A program made the position numbers and the translations under genes. 64,000 bases of DNA from Saitoella complicata NRRL Y-17804 (lineage: Eukaryota; Ascomycota; Saitoellomycetes; Saitoellales; Saitoellaceae), in contig NW_017566992.1 in the NCBI RefSeq assembly GCF_001661265.1, forward strand, positions 651,514 to 715,513, given 5' to 3'. This document shows, piece by piece, positions 11,540-21,379 of the stretch (its first letter is position 1; the number at the start of each line of letters is the position of its first letter). A model generated the notes under the pieces. That model saw only the letters and a program-made list of their open reading frames with translations. It did not search any database and was not told where the DNA came from.

Positions 11540-12199
11540 ATGGGTCAAACACAATCAATGGAGCATGCTCAGGCGCATAAGGAGGTTGTCATTGTCAACA
11601 GCCAGGTCCCTGTTCGAGTGAGTTGGATCCAACCGCGTGTCTTGAACCCGGATCACTGATCTTACTTGTTGCAGTTCTCTAACTCCTTAGGTACTACCCA
11701 CGGAACTCGGTCCTTTGTGCAATGCGCTAACTCACTTCAGTAAACCACCTCGAAACATCAAAAGAGTCCAACACTACCCGATCCGCTTCCCTTGAGCAAC
11801 ATATCCAAGAGCGGGTTCAGTCCGAGCTCGAGAGGCTTCGGGAACGTGAGGCCGAGGTTCTCGAGCGAGTGACTGCCGAGCTGACCCAGAAGAACATCGA
11901 GACTGAGAAGAGCCAGGATGCTGGATTGAGCAGTGTCATCGTCGAGAGTGACATCGAGGCTCTGCGAAAGAAGTTCCAGAGCGGACCCAAGCTTAAGGAG
12001 GTTGATGCGAATGCCAAGGCTGCCAGGGAGGCTGTCGTTGCATGCTTCAAGGCACACGAAGGGAGAAGCTTGGACTGTTGGTGTACGTGTATTCAATTTC
12101 AATTAATTTGCAATGCTAATATGGCTTACAGCGGAGGTTGAGGCTTTCAAGAGCGAGGTGAAGCGATTGGAGACCGAGTTCGTGGCTTCCAACCAGTGA
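11540..12199 (+). CDS. MIC19: MICOS complex subunit Mic19
   Basis: Peripheral inner-membrane protein of the mitochondrial contact site and cristae organising system. Exons 11540-11617, 11675-11690, 11741-12082 and 12132-12199 give 167 aa. The N terminus MGQTQS fits the N-myristoylation signal seen in this family. A charged helical middle (ERVQSELERLREREAEVLER and following) is a predicted coiled coil. The C terminus carries C133 and C144 (CX10C) in the context ACFKAHEG..LDCW.EVEAFK, the CHCH-like element of fungal Mic19. Exon 2 is only 16 nt. Length and motif order agree with the fungal family. It lies tail to tail with the deubiquitinase gene, 100 bp away. Confidence 0.88.
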
Positions 12200-12299
12200 T
12201 TACACAAAAACATATACCCAATGGACAAAATCTAGATCAACAATTGTTCATTCACCAATGCATATGCGGTATCCTAGATATCGTACCATCTGTTATCAT

Positions 12300-13855
12300 C
12301 TACTCCTTTTTGGGCGGCAGCTCGCGAGCTTTGTACAAGAGAATGTAAGCGGAATCAGCTTCACCACCACCGGCAAGCTGCTCAATCCTGCTCTTCGGCA
12401 CGGTAGTGACTTTGTCGTCGTTGAACTTGTACCACTCATCACCATTCTCCTGCTTCACCCACGACATCCAATGACCAGAGTTCGCGGATGCACCAGTATG
12501 GGTCATGACAGCGAACAAGTCATACAAACCCGTAGCGTTGGCACCTTCATCCTCCAAGAGTTTAGGGTCGATAGCCTTGTAAATCTCCTCAACGGGATCC
12601 GCACCTTCAGACTTGGGTTCGTCCACATCCATCGCTACGGCCTCGCCTTTATTCTCCGCCTGGTCCATCTCCTTCTGAATCTTTGCCCGCTTCGCTGCCC
12701 TCTCCTTGTCTTCCTGAGCCTTCGTGATCTCTCGCATAGCATCACGCACAGGAATCAAGGATTTCTGCAACTCTTCCGTACAGAATTCTGTTGCGTCCAG
12801 TTCGAAAGGGAAGGTGACCTTTCGCATGATCTTAGTCTTCTTGCTAATATCCCGACGCCAGTAGAATCTGACGAGATGAACAGTCAAGTACTTGGGCAAT
12901 CTGCTGAGCCTTGACGTTTTGGTGTATTGTGCGTTACGTCCCAGAGCCTCCGACGTCTTCTCGATCTTCTCGGTCAACCCGTCGAAGATACCATCTCGCA
13001 TAAAGTTGGTGGTGCCAGAGATGTGACAATCAAGCTTGACAACCTCGTCACTGCTTTCAACTGGCTGCTCCTCGGAATTCTCATCACATATCAACTTGCT
13101 TGATGTCTGTGCCGCCATGTACTTGTCCACGAAGCTCGAGTGTCCCTCCTTCTTCAGATCCTGGCGCAACGTCTGCAACACCTGCGACCAGCACTCTTCG
13201 GCATCTTGCTGCATGTAATGTCCCTCGTTGGTCTTCTGAGCGAATTGCGGGAAGACCTGCCGGAGAACGCTCAAGAAGAGCATGGGCGGAAGACCTTCGG
13301 TAGTCTGAGACATGTTCTTGTAAAGGTCGCGAAGAGAGGCGGTCAGACGAGAACGTGTAGAAGCGAGCATATCGTTATTGTTGGATTGAGGAACAAATTC
13401 GTTAAGCTCAGCTTGGAGCTCAGGGATTGCTCGGAATGCCTGTAGGGTGGAATTCATCTACGCGTCGGTGTCAGCAAGCATTCAACCCACAACCATGGAC
13501 CAAAACATACATAGCAAGTGTTTCCGAGGTTCTGCAGACCAGCCGGGGTCTTCAAAACCTCCGCCAACTGGCTGTCAGTCATGTCCTCCAAGAATACCGC
13601 CTTCTGCACCGGGGCCTTCGGGAGCTCTCCTGCCGTTCCCATCATCATGAGAGTTTGCCCGGGCTTCAATCCTAGCTTCTTCATGTCCGTGTCATCCTTC
13701 AATTGACCACCTTTGACCAAGACCTTCTGCCGAGTCGGCTCCACACCAGTTAGGCTGTAAAGCTGGGACTTGAAGACTGCTCCAGGCTCCCCGAGGTCGA
13801 CGTCCACGTCGTACTTCTTCCCTGCATGCGAAACCTTGATGGAAACTGTTGACAT
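12300..13855 (-). CDS. UBP6: Ubp6/USP14 proteasome-associated deubiquitinase
   Basis: Ubiquitin-specific protease that docks on the proteasome and trims ubiquitin chains. Two exons (13855-13511 and 13457-12300, 53-nt intron) give 500 aa. Residues 1-75 form a ubiquitin-like domain (MSTVSIKVSHAGKKYDVDVD, VLVKGGQLKDD). The Cys box NLGNTCY-MNSTLQ follows with the catalytic C114, split by the intron directly after Tyr115. The His box is NSGHWMSWV with H444, and YILLYKAR is near the end. A Lys/Glu-rich insertion (about residues 340-400) lies between the boxes. The domain order and 500-aa length match yeast Ubp6. The antisense frame at 12258-12914 is a shadow. Confidence 0.93.
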
Positions 13856-14345
13856 TGCGACTGAATGCTGTGATTAACTCGCTGAGAGGTCTGGTTGCCA
13901 CTTAGGGTTCAGCTGGGGTGTACGGTATACGGCAGCGCGTGGATTACGTATGCGTTCCTGGGAGAGTCAGAGGACATGAAGTGCGGGAAGTGTGAGTGGA
14001 ATCTTTTGTCCAGGTTTCTTCTTTCCAATACGATGGAAGCTTCTCAGTACCTAATTCAGGAAATGGTTATAGACCAATTGTTAACGTCCAAGCCGGTTAG
14101 ACTTTCTCTCCATCGCCAAAATGGATCTCAAGACAGATGGCTACCTCGAGGACCATTCTGAATCTCGCACTCTTGTTTCGAGATCTGGTATCTTTCGGAG
14201 TCTTTGCAGCAACCACTCCTAGACAAACTACGCTGCATCACAGAACGCCGCAGCCGTGACGGCGGCGAACCGGCTGTACTCCTCCAGAAGACCTTGACGA
14301 AACTTCCGAAGACTGCCATATATGTTGCCCCACCCGTCATAGGTC
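13856..14345. other. Promoter region of UBP6, no gene
   Basis: Between the UBP6 start and the end of the next minus-strand gene. Short frames exist on both strands (see rejected items), but none has support. Confidence 0.5.
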
Positions 14346-14713
14346 TCATGATTTTTCAGCAGCCTGCTCTGCTCTTCGTTCTGCAGCCTTCATCTCCGCG
14401 ACGATTCTTTCCTGAACTAAGCGTTGCTCAACTTTCTGCAAATCCTCCTCGACCCTAGATCTTTCTAGGGTGAGTTGACGACGATAATCCAAAAGACGTG
14501 CTGCCTTTTGCGCTGCGTCCTGCTGGGTGTACTCCTGCTTGAACTAGAACGGCGTCAGGTCAGCAGAACAGAAAAAGCAAGTTTTGGGAGACGTCATACC
14601 TGTTGTACCTCGTTACCCATCTTCAAATTTGCTCCATAGACGGATCCACAGACTACGATAACAACTGAGACGGATGCGAAAAGGAGCCTTCCGCGCGGGA
14701 TTGGTCTTGACAT
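14346..14713 (-). CDS. Small one-pass membrane coiled-coil protein
   Basis: Two exons (14713-14600 and 14543-14346) give 103 aa. The N terminus MSRPIPRGR is basic and followed by one hydrophobic span (LLFASVSVVIVVCGSVYGA), then a long charged helix rich in Glu, Arg and Gln (for example LERSRVEEDLQKVEQRL) to the end. A short basic N terminus with one span and a coiled coil is common among mitochondrial inner-membrane assembly proteins, but no family is recognised and the location is inferred only. The splice sites gtatga..ctag are regular and keep the helix in frame. It may share a promoter region with the divergent MADS gene 314 bp away. Confidence 0.65.
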
Positions 14714-15027
14714 GACGTTACTGATTTCAAGTTGCTGCTGCAGTCGGGGAAATGTATGGTATACCGGTAACGTTGACACAACCTCAGTCGTGGAAGCGAA
14801 ATACATGGAGTCAATTTTCTCTTCTTTCCAGTCACAAGAAACACCTTCTACTGAAGAAACTACACACTCTTCATGGATCATCACCAACCCTTACCCAGCC
14901 CCACTAAACCCGTTCCTCTCTCTCCGCCCACAAGAAGTTAAGACCGCCTGGTCGTCCACTGCACTCCACCCAAACAGGCAGTCCGATATACGTTTGCCCA
15001 AAGAAGAACAAAGTATCCCACGAAAAC
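14714..15027. promoter_or_regulatory. Divergent intergenic region
   Basis: 314 bp between the starts of the small membrane protein (minus) and the MADS-box factor (plus). It must contain both promoters. No clear TATA box or CArG element was identified. Confidence 0.4.
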
Positions 15028-15820
15028 ATGCCTCGACCAAACGACCAATCTCTCGGTGCTGCCGGTGCTGTCGATCCTGAACTCCAGAACTACAATGACC
15101 AGCCCGTCGGCGGTGCTCCCGTCACTGGTCAAAAGCGCGCTCGGTCCGCCGACGACGACGAGGACGACGATGAGAAGCCCGGACGCGAGCGGAGAAAGAT
15201 TGAGATCAAGTTCATCGAGGACAAGGGACGACGACACATCACCTTTTCTAAGCGCAAGGCCGGCATCATGAAGAAGGTAACGCCGCACGAGTTATGTGCG
15301 CATACATCGTGGTGACTAACATCTATTACGCGTACAGGCTTACGAGTTGTCCGTGCTGACTGGTACTCAAGTCCTTCTTCTCGTTGTTTCCGAGACTGGT
15401 CTCGTTTACACGTTTACTACACCTAAACTCCAACCTATCGTCACTAAGCCCGAAGGCAAAAACCTCATTCAGGCGTGTCTGAACGCACCCGAAACCGCCA
15501 TCCCTCTCGCGAATGCTCCTCCCACCCCCAACGACGAGCCTCCTACCCCTCCGACTGCGCGCAACACTTCATTCAGTGTGCCCAGCCCTGCGGTCCCTCA
15601 ACACGACCCTCAAAGCCTCGCCGCTGCCCATATGGCCGGTGGCTTGATGCCTCAGGCAGGTTACGCCGCCGCTGGTATCTCACCGGAGCAAGCTGCCGCT
15701 TATCAGCAGTACCTGCAAAACCAGGCTGCCAACGCAGCGGGATCTTTGGCGCGCATGGGTCACCCCGTTCAGCACCCTGGTGCTCCTCCGCACCTTGACT
15801 ACAAGGACATGAAGCAATAA
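15028..15820 (+). CDS. MCM1: Mcm1/SRF-type MADS-box transcription factor
   Basis: Nuclear regulator of cell-cycle, mating and metabolic genes that binds CC-rich CArG-like sites as a dimer. Exons 15028-15276 and 15338-15820 (61-nt intron with branch point tgactaac) give 243 aa. The MADS box spans about residues 53-110 with RRKIEIKFIEDKGRRHITF, SKRKAGIMKKAYELSVLTG and TGLVYTFTTPKLQPIV, a type I (SRF/Mcm1) signature. An acidic patch (ADDDEDDDEK) precedes the box, as in other fungal Mcm1 proteins. The C terminus is Pro/Ala/Gln-rich and probably an activation or cofactor region. The intron sits in the middle of the MADS box after MKK. Confidence 0.93.
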
Positions 15821-16332
15821 TGGCTTTATCGATAATATAGGAGGGTAAGGGGTGGTTAATGGTCACGGGAAATTGGATTAAGGTTGCGAGCGTTCTTCTG
15901 CTTTCATGTTTCTACAAATTTTGGGTTTTTGCTATGGTTTACTGCTGCGGTGGGTTTGCATGTTACGTTATCTCTACAAAGAACCATATTGACTTGTCGC
16001 TATTGGAATGCAAGTATCTGTAAAGCTCAGTGGACCGCCGCGGTTGCAGTTAATGAAGGCTTCTCTTCTGCTTAATCATGTGAAGATTTGTACGGACGCG
16101 TACGTTGCTCTACCGGGCCGGACGACGCCTACAGCTGGTGACAGTCGTGTCCTGAAGAGAGCTACGCTGAACGAGTCTGCAAAGTGTATCAAAAAGTCTA
16201 TTGAAGATTGCGAAGAAAGAAAGAAAGGTCCAAAAACCTCGTGACAAATTCCAAAAACGTCTATATCGTACAACCCGTCCCTAAGGTATCTCTTTTCCCT
16301 CCGGGTCCCACGGCTTATTGAAGTGACAACGC
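15821..16332. other. Intergenic, convergent 3' ends
   Basis: Lies between the 3' ends of the MADS gene (plus) and the repetitive secreted protein gene (minus). No gene or RNA was recognised. Confidence 0.5.
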
Positions 16333-17187
16333 TTACTCGTCGTCAGAGTAGTAACCGCGGGTAGAGTTGTGCTTGCCTCCCCACTTGTACTTGTGGTCCT
16401 TGTTCTTCCAGCTCTCGCGAGAGCCACGGTATTCATCCTCACGGTCACCATCACCCCAGCGGTTGCCGGAGTGAGCATTTCGGCGCTCACGCTGCTTCTT
16501 GTCGGAGGGCCCACGGCTCTTAGACCTCTCACGAGACTCCTCCTTGTCACCCTTGCGTCCGCGAGACTTGGAACGGCCACGCTTCTCGTCGTCGTCGTAG
16601 GAGGCAGTTCCGTTCTTGTAACTGTCCCACTTGCCGTCATGGCGCTTGTGCCACTTAGAAGCCTCACGGCCGCGGCTCTTGGACCTGTCGCGAGACTCCT
16701 CCTTGTCGCCCTTGCGTCCACGGGACTGAGAGCGACCACGATCCTCGTCGTCGTAGGAGGCAGTTCCGTTCTTGTAACTGTCCCACTTGCCGTCATGGCG
16801 CTTGTGCCACTTAGAAGCCTCACGGCCGCGGCTCTTGGACCTGTCGCGAGACTCCTCCTTGTCGCCCTTGCGTCCACGGGACTGAGAGCGACCACGATCC
16901 TCGTTGTCCCAGGAAGCGGTACCGTTCTTGTAACCCTTCCACTTGCCATCCCACTTTCCTTCGTGGCGCTTCTGCCACCTGGAGGCCTCACGTCCACGTC
17001 CGTGACCCCACTTGTTCTCGTCGTCGTGCTTCCAAGAAGCAGTAGCATTCTTGCCGTGGCCGTAGCCGTAGTGATCGCCGCTGTAAACGGACTTGTCGTC
17101 GCCCTTGTTGTAAGACCTGTCGTGAGGGAAGGCAGAGGTCAAGGCCGCGGAGGCGGTGAGAGCAGCGAGGATAACGGAGATCTTCAT
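16333..17187 (-). CDS. Secreted SR-repeat protein with KR sites
   Basis: Intronless, 284 aa, not recognised as a known family. The first 19-20 residues (MKISVILAALTASAALTSA) are a clear signal peptide, so the product should enter the secretory pathway. The mature part is built from about three copies of a 52-residue unit holding, in order, GREASKWHKRHDGKWD, YKNGTAS, an acidic patch, and RGRSQSRGRKGDKEESRDRS. Two copies are almost identical at the DNA level (16601-16756 and 16757 to about 16906). Each unit has a dibasic KR at the same place (residues 73-74, 129-130, 181-182) and an N-glycosylation site NGT. A fourth KR is at 202-203. This is the pattern of Kex2-processed repeat proteins. The SR/RS richness is unusual outside the nucleus. 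The C terminus is also charged and ends RGYYSDDE. Confidence 0.8.
   Translation of the reverse strand: MKISVILAALTASAALTSAFPHDRSYNKGDDKSVYSGDHYGYGHGKNATASWKHDDENKWGHGRGREASRWQKRHEGKWDGKWKGYKNGTASWDNEDRGRSQSRGRKGDKEESRDRSKSRGREASKWHKRHDGKWDSYKNGTASYDDEDRGRSQSRGRKGDKEESRDRSKSRGREASKWHKRHDGKWDSYKNGTASYDDDEKRGRSKSRGRKGDKEESRERSKSRGPSDKKQRERRNAHSGNRWGDGDREDEYRGSRESWKNKDHKYKWGGKHNSTRGYYSDDE
16601..16912 (-). repeat. 156-bp tandem duplication in secreted protein gene
   Basis: Two adjacent 156-bp units, starting at 16601 and 16757, match base for base except at the last few positions. This keeps the reading frame (52 codons). A more diverged partial unit lies on each side. Confidence 0.9.
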
Positions 17188-17246
17188 TGTATCGTAGAGA
17201 AGACTTGATTAATGGTTACCCTTTGCCACATTTAGGGAGAGCCATC

Positions 17247-17255
17247 CTCTTTATA
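17247..17255 (-). promoter_or_regulatory. TATA box of secreted repeat protein
   Basis: TATAAAGAG on the minus strand about 60 bases before the ATG at 17187. The short leader and strong TATA fit a highly expressed secreted product. Confidence 0.55.
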
Positions 17256-18280
17256 CGCTTGACGACTTCCTCGGAAAAAGTGGCAACGACGTCTTGTTCT
17301 CGACCAATTGCTAACGCATAGGCATCGATAGTAATTCCCTCGTGGGAGACGGTGATCGCCTGATAGTGGCTAACTGGAGAGTGTTTTTTTTTCCAGGGCG
17401 CACGGGCCCCTAGTCAGCGTTTTGCGCACGGGCCTTACCGCGAGAGAATTAGAGTTGCAAATCACAGCCCCAAGCGGGTAGGTGCATGGCCGTTACGCTC
17501 CCCAGGAAGCAGCCAACGTGGACTCTATGTAGTCCAAAATTGTCAATTCTCAACGGCTTTTCCGACGATCTGTAAACCGAGTGCACAGCGATGCCGTCAA
17601 GATGCATCGAAGATCATCGTCCTATGATACCGGCGTCACCGCGGCTTCGTTACCCACACCTGGATACAAGCTTGTTTCGCAACCGTACTGCAAATCGACG
17701 CCATCAAACGACATTTCCTCAGATGGACCCTGGATGCAGCAGCAGGGCGTACAATGCGATACTTGCATTGAGCTGCTTCTGGCTGCTTAGCATGACACTG
17801 AGCCCCAATTCGCCTCTTGGCATTTCTCGACGCCGACTCAAAGGTCGCATGCTCGCTTCTCTGCAACTGGATTCGGACGACACAATTGTCTTTCGGTGAA
17901 TTTTTCTCAAGGGTACTCAACGTGGTTATGGTGTACTCTTGACTTTTCCTGAAGCAGTCGAGATCGACTCTGTAGGACCCCTTGCCGCTCCGCGGACAAA
18001 AATCGTGCCGTTCGTCACTGCCTTCAATCTTAGATAACGATGCTTCATGTCGCCTGCGGTTCGATAACGAGCGTCAAGATTATCGATGACCATCATGATG
18101 TCAAATTGGTATAAAATTGCGAATGTGGATTACTAATGTCCACTCCTGTGACTATTTCGATGATGTCAACGTAGCAACCTAGGACCTTGCTGTCCAAACC
18201 GTCGCCTGACACCGCTGACGTAAACTCGTTGTTCTCTCTCTGATGTGCCTCCCGGTGCATCGAACCGTCTGCAGCTCTTG
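17256..18280. other. Intergenic, no gene seen
   Basis: About 1 kb upstream of the secreted repeat protein and downstream of the Svf1-like gene. Short frames near 17581-17920 on both strands have no recognisable content. Confidence 0.5.
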
Positions 18281-19348
18281 CTATGGGTGCACAAAGGTCA
18301 CTTCGTTATGCGTCCTTCCCTTCACCATTCTCTCGGTTCCATCGATCTCAACCTTTGCTTCACCCTCGCCTGCCCAAACGCAAACATACGGTCTTCCCGC
18401 CCACCTCTGCAAAATCCTCTTCGCCCATCCTGGGAAGAAGTCAAGCACGTCAGTTTGCGAAGTCGGCATCTCTGACAAAGCAGTGGTGATTGTGGCTTTG
18501 ACATTGGCACCGGACCAGGTGTAGGTGATTGACCGTGGAATAGGGAAGATGCCTTCCGTAACAGCAGGGTGTATCGAAGCGTCGCCATGCAAAACACTGT
18601 TGTTCGAACCCGACGTGATCGCACGAGTAACCCCATCCAGCGTGACAGAGCCATGGACGAACCTCCTCTCATCGCCCGACTTTGCCGAGCCGCGAGGGAT
18701 GAATTGAAGCATGTGCAAAACCGAGTTGGTGTCTCGGTCACGAAGGAAGAATGCATTCCATCGGTCTCCCATATCCGTGAACTTTGTCTTTGAGAAGATT
18801 GCTTCGACGAAGCTTCCTTGACCAGCGCATTCTACCGGCTGCTCTCCCCGAACCTGGTATGTGCCCTTCACGTCACAGAGAGGGATAACGGCATGGGAGA
18901 TGACATCCTGAGATGTTCCTGCTGGAAGAGTATGGTTGAAGTCGGTAACCTTGTAGCCTTTAGTTCTGAATGTGAACACTAGATCGTACTTCACAACGCC
19001 CTCAATGACCAAACGGTAAGCCCATGCTCCACCTTCCGACTCAGGGCGCAGCAACGTCAACGCATGCATCCCCGTGCCATGCTTTAGAGTACACGACTGA
19101 CAGTCCGCTGAGAGGGAGAATCCACCCGCGAGACTTGTCACACTCTCCACAACTGGCTCAATGCCTTCTTTGTAAAAGGTATATGCCATCGGCGCAACTT
19201 TAATGCCGAGTCCCAGGTTACCCCATGCCAGCTGAGCGAAGCCGCTGCTACCGTCATCGAGAGTGAAGTAAACTGACTTGTATTGAGTCGTGAGCTTCGG
19301 AAGCTTGATGTCCCATGCCAGGGATTCTGGGAGCGTGAGGGTAGACAT
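18281..19348 (-). CDS. Svf1-like survival factor (lipocalin-type)
   Basis: Intronless; 355 aa from the Met at 19348 (MSTLTLPESLAW). An in-frame Met at 19453 would add 35 residues of ordinary leader-like sequence, so the shorter start is preferred. The N-terminal half has a Svf1-type pattern (YFTLDDGSSGFAQLAWGN). The C-terminal half has RWNAFFLRDRDT, ITYTWSGANVKATITTAL, a TDVLDFFPGW helix and RPYVCVWAGEG, matching the order of the Svf1 C-terminal domain. Svf1 proteins are cytosolic or membrane-associated lipocalin-fold proteins, in yeast needed for oxidative and cold stress survival and linked to ceramide transfer. The divergence from yeast Svf1 is large, so this may be a paralogue. Confidence 0.7.
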   Translation of the reverse strand: MSTLTLPESLAWDIKLPKLTTQYKSVYFTLDDGSSGFAQLAWGNLGLGIKVAPMAYTFYKEGIEPVVESVTSLAGGFSLSADCQSCTLKHGTGMHALTLLRPESEGGAWAYRLVIEGVVKYDLVFTFRTKGYKVTDFNHTLPAGTSQDVISHAVIPLCDVKGTYQVRGEQPVECAGQGSFVEAIFSKTKFTDMGDRWNAFFLRDRDTNSVLHMLQFIPRGSAKSGDERRFVHGSVTLDGVTRAITSGSNNSVLHGDASIHPAVTEGIFPIPRSITYTWSGANVKATITTALSEMPTSQTDVLDFFPGWAKRILQRWAGRPYVCVWAGEGEAKVEIDGTERMVKGRTHNEVTFVHP

Positions 19349-19687
19349 CGTTGCGCCGGGGTTTGTTTGTTTGTGCACGTGAGTTTGTAACGAGGATTGA
19401 TCAGACAGGTACGATCGTGCCGCATTGAGCCACTCTGACTGACGAACATACATCGAGGATTGTTTGTTACATCTGAACGGCAGTATACCAAGCGAAAATA
19501 TCTAAGTAACACCGAGGACGAGGTAATGGGACTTTGAAGACGAAGAAAGGAACATCGACAGGATTCAGATGGTGTGGAGCGTGATAATGAAGTGATTAAA
19601 ACAACTAAAAAGGGAAAAATAAAAACGTAAGAGACAGACGAAGTGTGCAAAGTTCAGAAGTCAATCGCAGCTCATCTCGTACGCATC
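19349..19687. promoter_or_regulatory. Promoter of Svf1-like gene
   Basis: The stretch between the Svf1-like start and the fasciclin gene end. It holds a possible longer N terminus (to 19453) and no other gene. Confidence 0.4.
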
Positions 19688-21379
19688 CTACTCAAACAAA
19701 GCCTTGAACTCCTCCACATCCATCTCCATGTCTTCATCGTCAACTTGCTCCTCATTGACGAACTCCACGCCAGCGTTTCCTCCGGGAACCTTACGGGGTG
19801 GGATGATGGGGAAGCCCAATGTCTGCACGACACCATTCTTACCCAACACGTCAGGGACGACAAGCTTGCTCTGTCCGTTAATCTTGAAGTCGACAACGGG
19901 ACCAAACTTGAAGATGTCAATAGACAAGGAATGGTTGGAGAGAAGAGTAGGAAGATTAACATGGTAGTGCTTAGGAGGAGGAGGGAAGTGACCGTGGTGA
20001 TCCTTAGGTCCATCCTCAGGCTTCGTCTCATCGTTAGAGGCGGCAGCAATAGCTTCCTCAATGAGCCTGTCCTGCTCAAGCAGAGCGTCCGTGTAAAGAG
20101 TGCTGTTGGGAGAAATGTGGTACTCAATGAGCTTCTTTAAGAAAGGCCTTCCACGGTCGGAGAACAAGAAGCGGTTCACCCTGAAGCCAAGTCTCTGGAA
20201 AGCCTTGTTGCTGGGAGCAAAGACGGTCAAACCATGAGACTCGGAAGAGTTGACCAGGTGCTCGTATCCAGTCTTGTAGAGCGCGCCGACGAAAGTAGAG
20301 TACTCTCCGGGAACAGTCTCGAGGGTGTCCAAAAGGCGGGGAGGAGGAACGAGGACAGCGTCGATGGAGTGAAGCACACCGTTCTTGGCGAAGACGTCGA
20401 CGTACTTGATCTTAGCATAGAAGTTCAATTTCAACCCGCCGAACCCAAGAGAGACGCGAATGCGCTGGTGGTTCTCATCGCCGAGGTCTTCCTCCTCAAA
20501 AGCAGTAGGCAATGTCTTGGAGCCAAGGACACGTCCAGCAGGGTAAAACCCGGGAAGAAGGTGGTAGTAGAAAACGTCACGGACGAACTCCTTGGTGACA
20601 TTGTGGTGCTTCTCGGCCTTCTCGAACGCTCTGTTGTTGGGAGCAAAGATAGTGACGTTAGCCTTGGTGGTGTTCAAGAGGTCGACAATATCATTGTCAT
20701 CCTCGATGTAGGACCAGAACTTGCTGTGGTACGGTGAGTGCTTGACGACATGCAACAAGGTCTCGTTCTCGAACTTGCGGTGGGGGCTGTGGCCGTGATG
20801 AGGCTTCTTGTGAGGAGGATGAGGTTTCTCATGACCGGGCTTTTTGTGAGGCTTCTTGTGGCCAGGTCCCTTGCTGGGAGGATGCTCAGGGCGGTGCTCA
20901 TCGTCAACCCTGTGTACATCAGCCTGTCCCTTGCCATGCCTTCCGGGGCTACCGTGCTCCTTGTCACGCTCCTTGCCATCGTGCTTTTCGCCCTTGTGCT
21001 TCGTGGCTCCGTGTTTCTTCTCTCCGTGGTTCCTTCCTTCGTCATGATCACGATCATGACCACCAGTCAACTCATAGATCCAGTGCTTAAACTCCTCTTC
21101 CAACTGATGCTCATAGTCGGCAACATCCTGCACATGATGGGCACCCTCTTGGACGGTCTCACGGACAACACCACTACCAAAAATATGCTGCGCGCGGTCT
21201 TCAGCTTGGTCGTAGATCTCCTTCAACACATGGAAGGCATCGTCGTGACGACCGTTACGGACGATAGCAGGCGTTTTAACGTGATGGTTGAGAAGAGCCG
21301 GGGCATCAAACCCAGACTCAGGGATCACAACAGCACTGGCCGTCGCAAGAAGCGCAAGCCCTGCAGTGATTAACTTCAT
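19688..21379 (-). CDS. Secreted two-domain fasciclin (FAS1) protein
   Basis: Intronless, 563 aa, starting at MKLITAGLALLATASA, a signal peptide. Residues about 115-200 form a His/Lys/Asp-rich linker full of HKK, GHKKPHKKPGHE and PHHGHSPHRK runs, a potential metal- or wall-binding tract. Two FAS1 domains follow (about 200-345 and 350-555) with the typical H2-type motifs VTIFAPNNRAFEK and LTVFAPSNKAFQ, and with GVLHSIDAVLVPP and GVVQTLGFPIIPP at the domain ends. Several N-glycosylation sites (NET, NTT, NSS) are present. No GPI signal is evident, as the protein ends acidic (EEFKALFE). The role is probably cell-wall or surface adhesion. It sits in a run of minus-strand secretory genes. Confidence 0.88.
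   Translation of the reverse strand: MKLITAGLALLATASAVVIPESGFDAPALLNHHVKTPAIVRNGRHDDAFHVLKEIYDQAEDRAQHIFGSGVVRETVQEGAHHVQDVADYEHQLEEEFKHWIYELTGGHDRDHDEGRNHGEKKHGATKHKGEKHDGKERDKEHGSPGRHGKGQADVHRVDDEHRPEHPPSKGPGHKKPHKKPGHEKPHPPHKKPHHGHSPHRKFENETLLHVVKHSPYHSKFWSYIEDDNDIVDLLNTTKANVTIFAPNNRAFEKAEKHHNVTKEFVRDVFYYHLLPGFYPAGRVLGSKTLPTAFEEEDLGDENHQRIRVSLGFGGLKLNFYAKIKYVDVFAKNGVLHSIDAVLVPPPRLLDTLETVPGEYSTFVGALYKTGYEHLVNSSESHGLTVFAPSNKAFQRLGFRVNRFLFSDRGRPFLKKLIEYHISPNSTLYTDALLEQDRLIEEAIAAASNDETKPEDGPKDHHGHFPPPPKHYHVNLPTLLSNHSLSIDIFKFGPVVDFKINGQSKLVVPDVLGKNGVVQTLGFPIIPPRKVPGGNAGVEFVNEEQVDDEDMEMDVEEFKALFE

Noticed and set aside
14137-14256. 39-codon plus-strand frame starting MATSRTILNLALLF, and an opposite frame reading GWGNIYGSLRKFRQG
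   Set aside because: Both are short, mutually overlapping, and directly follow the stop of the small membrane protein. No splice arrangement joined either to a supported exon.
16369-17208. 279-codon plus-strand ORF rich in Leu/Val/Ala
   Set aside because: Antisense of the repetitive secreted protein. Its hydrophobic repeats are the mirror of the Lys/Asp/Arg repeats.
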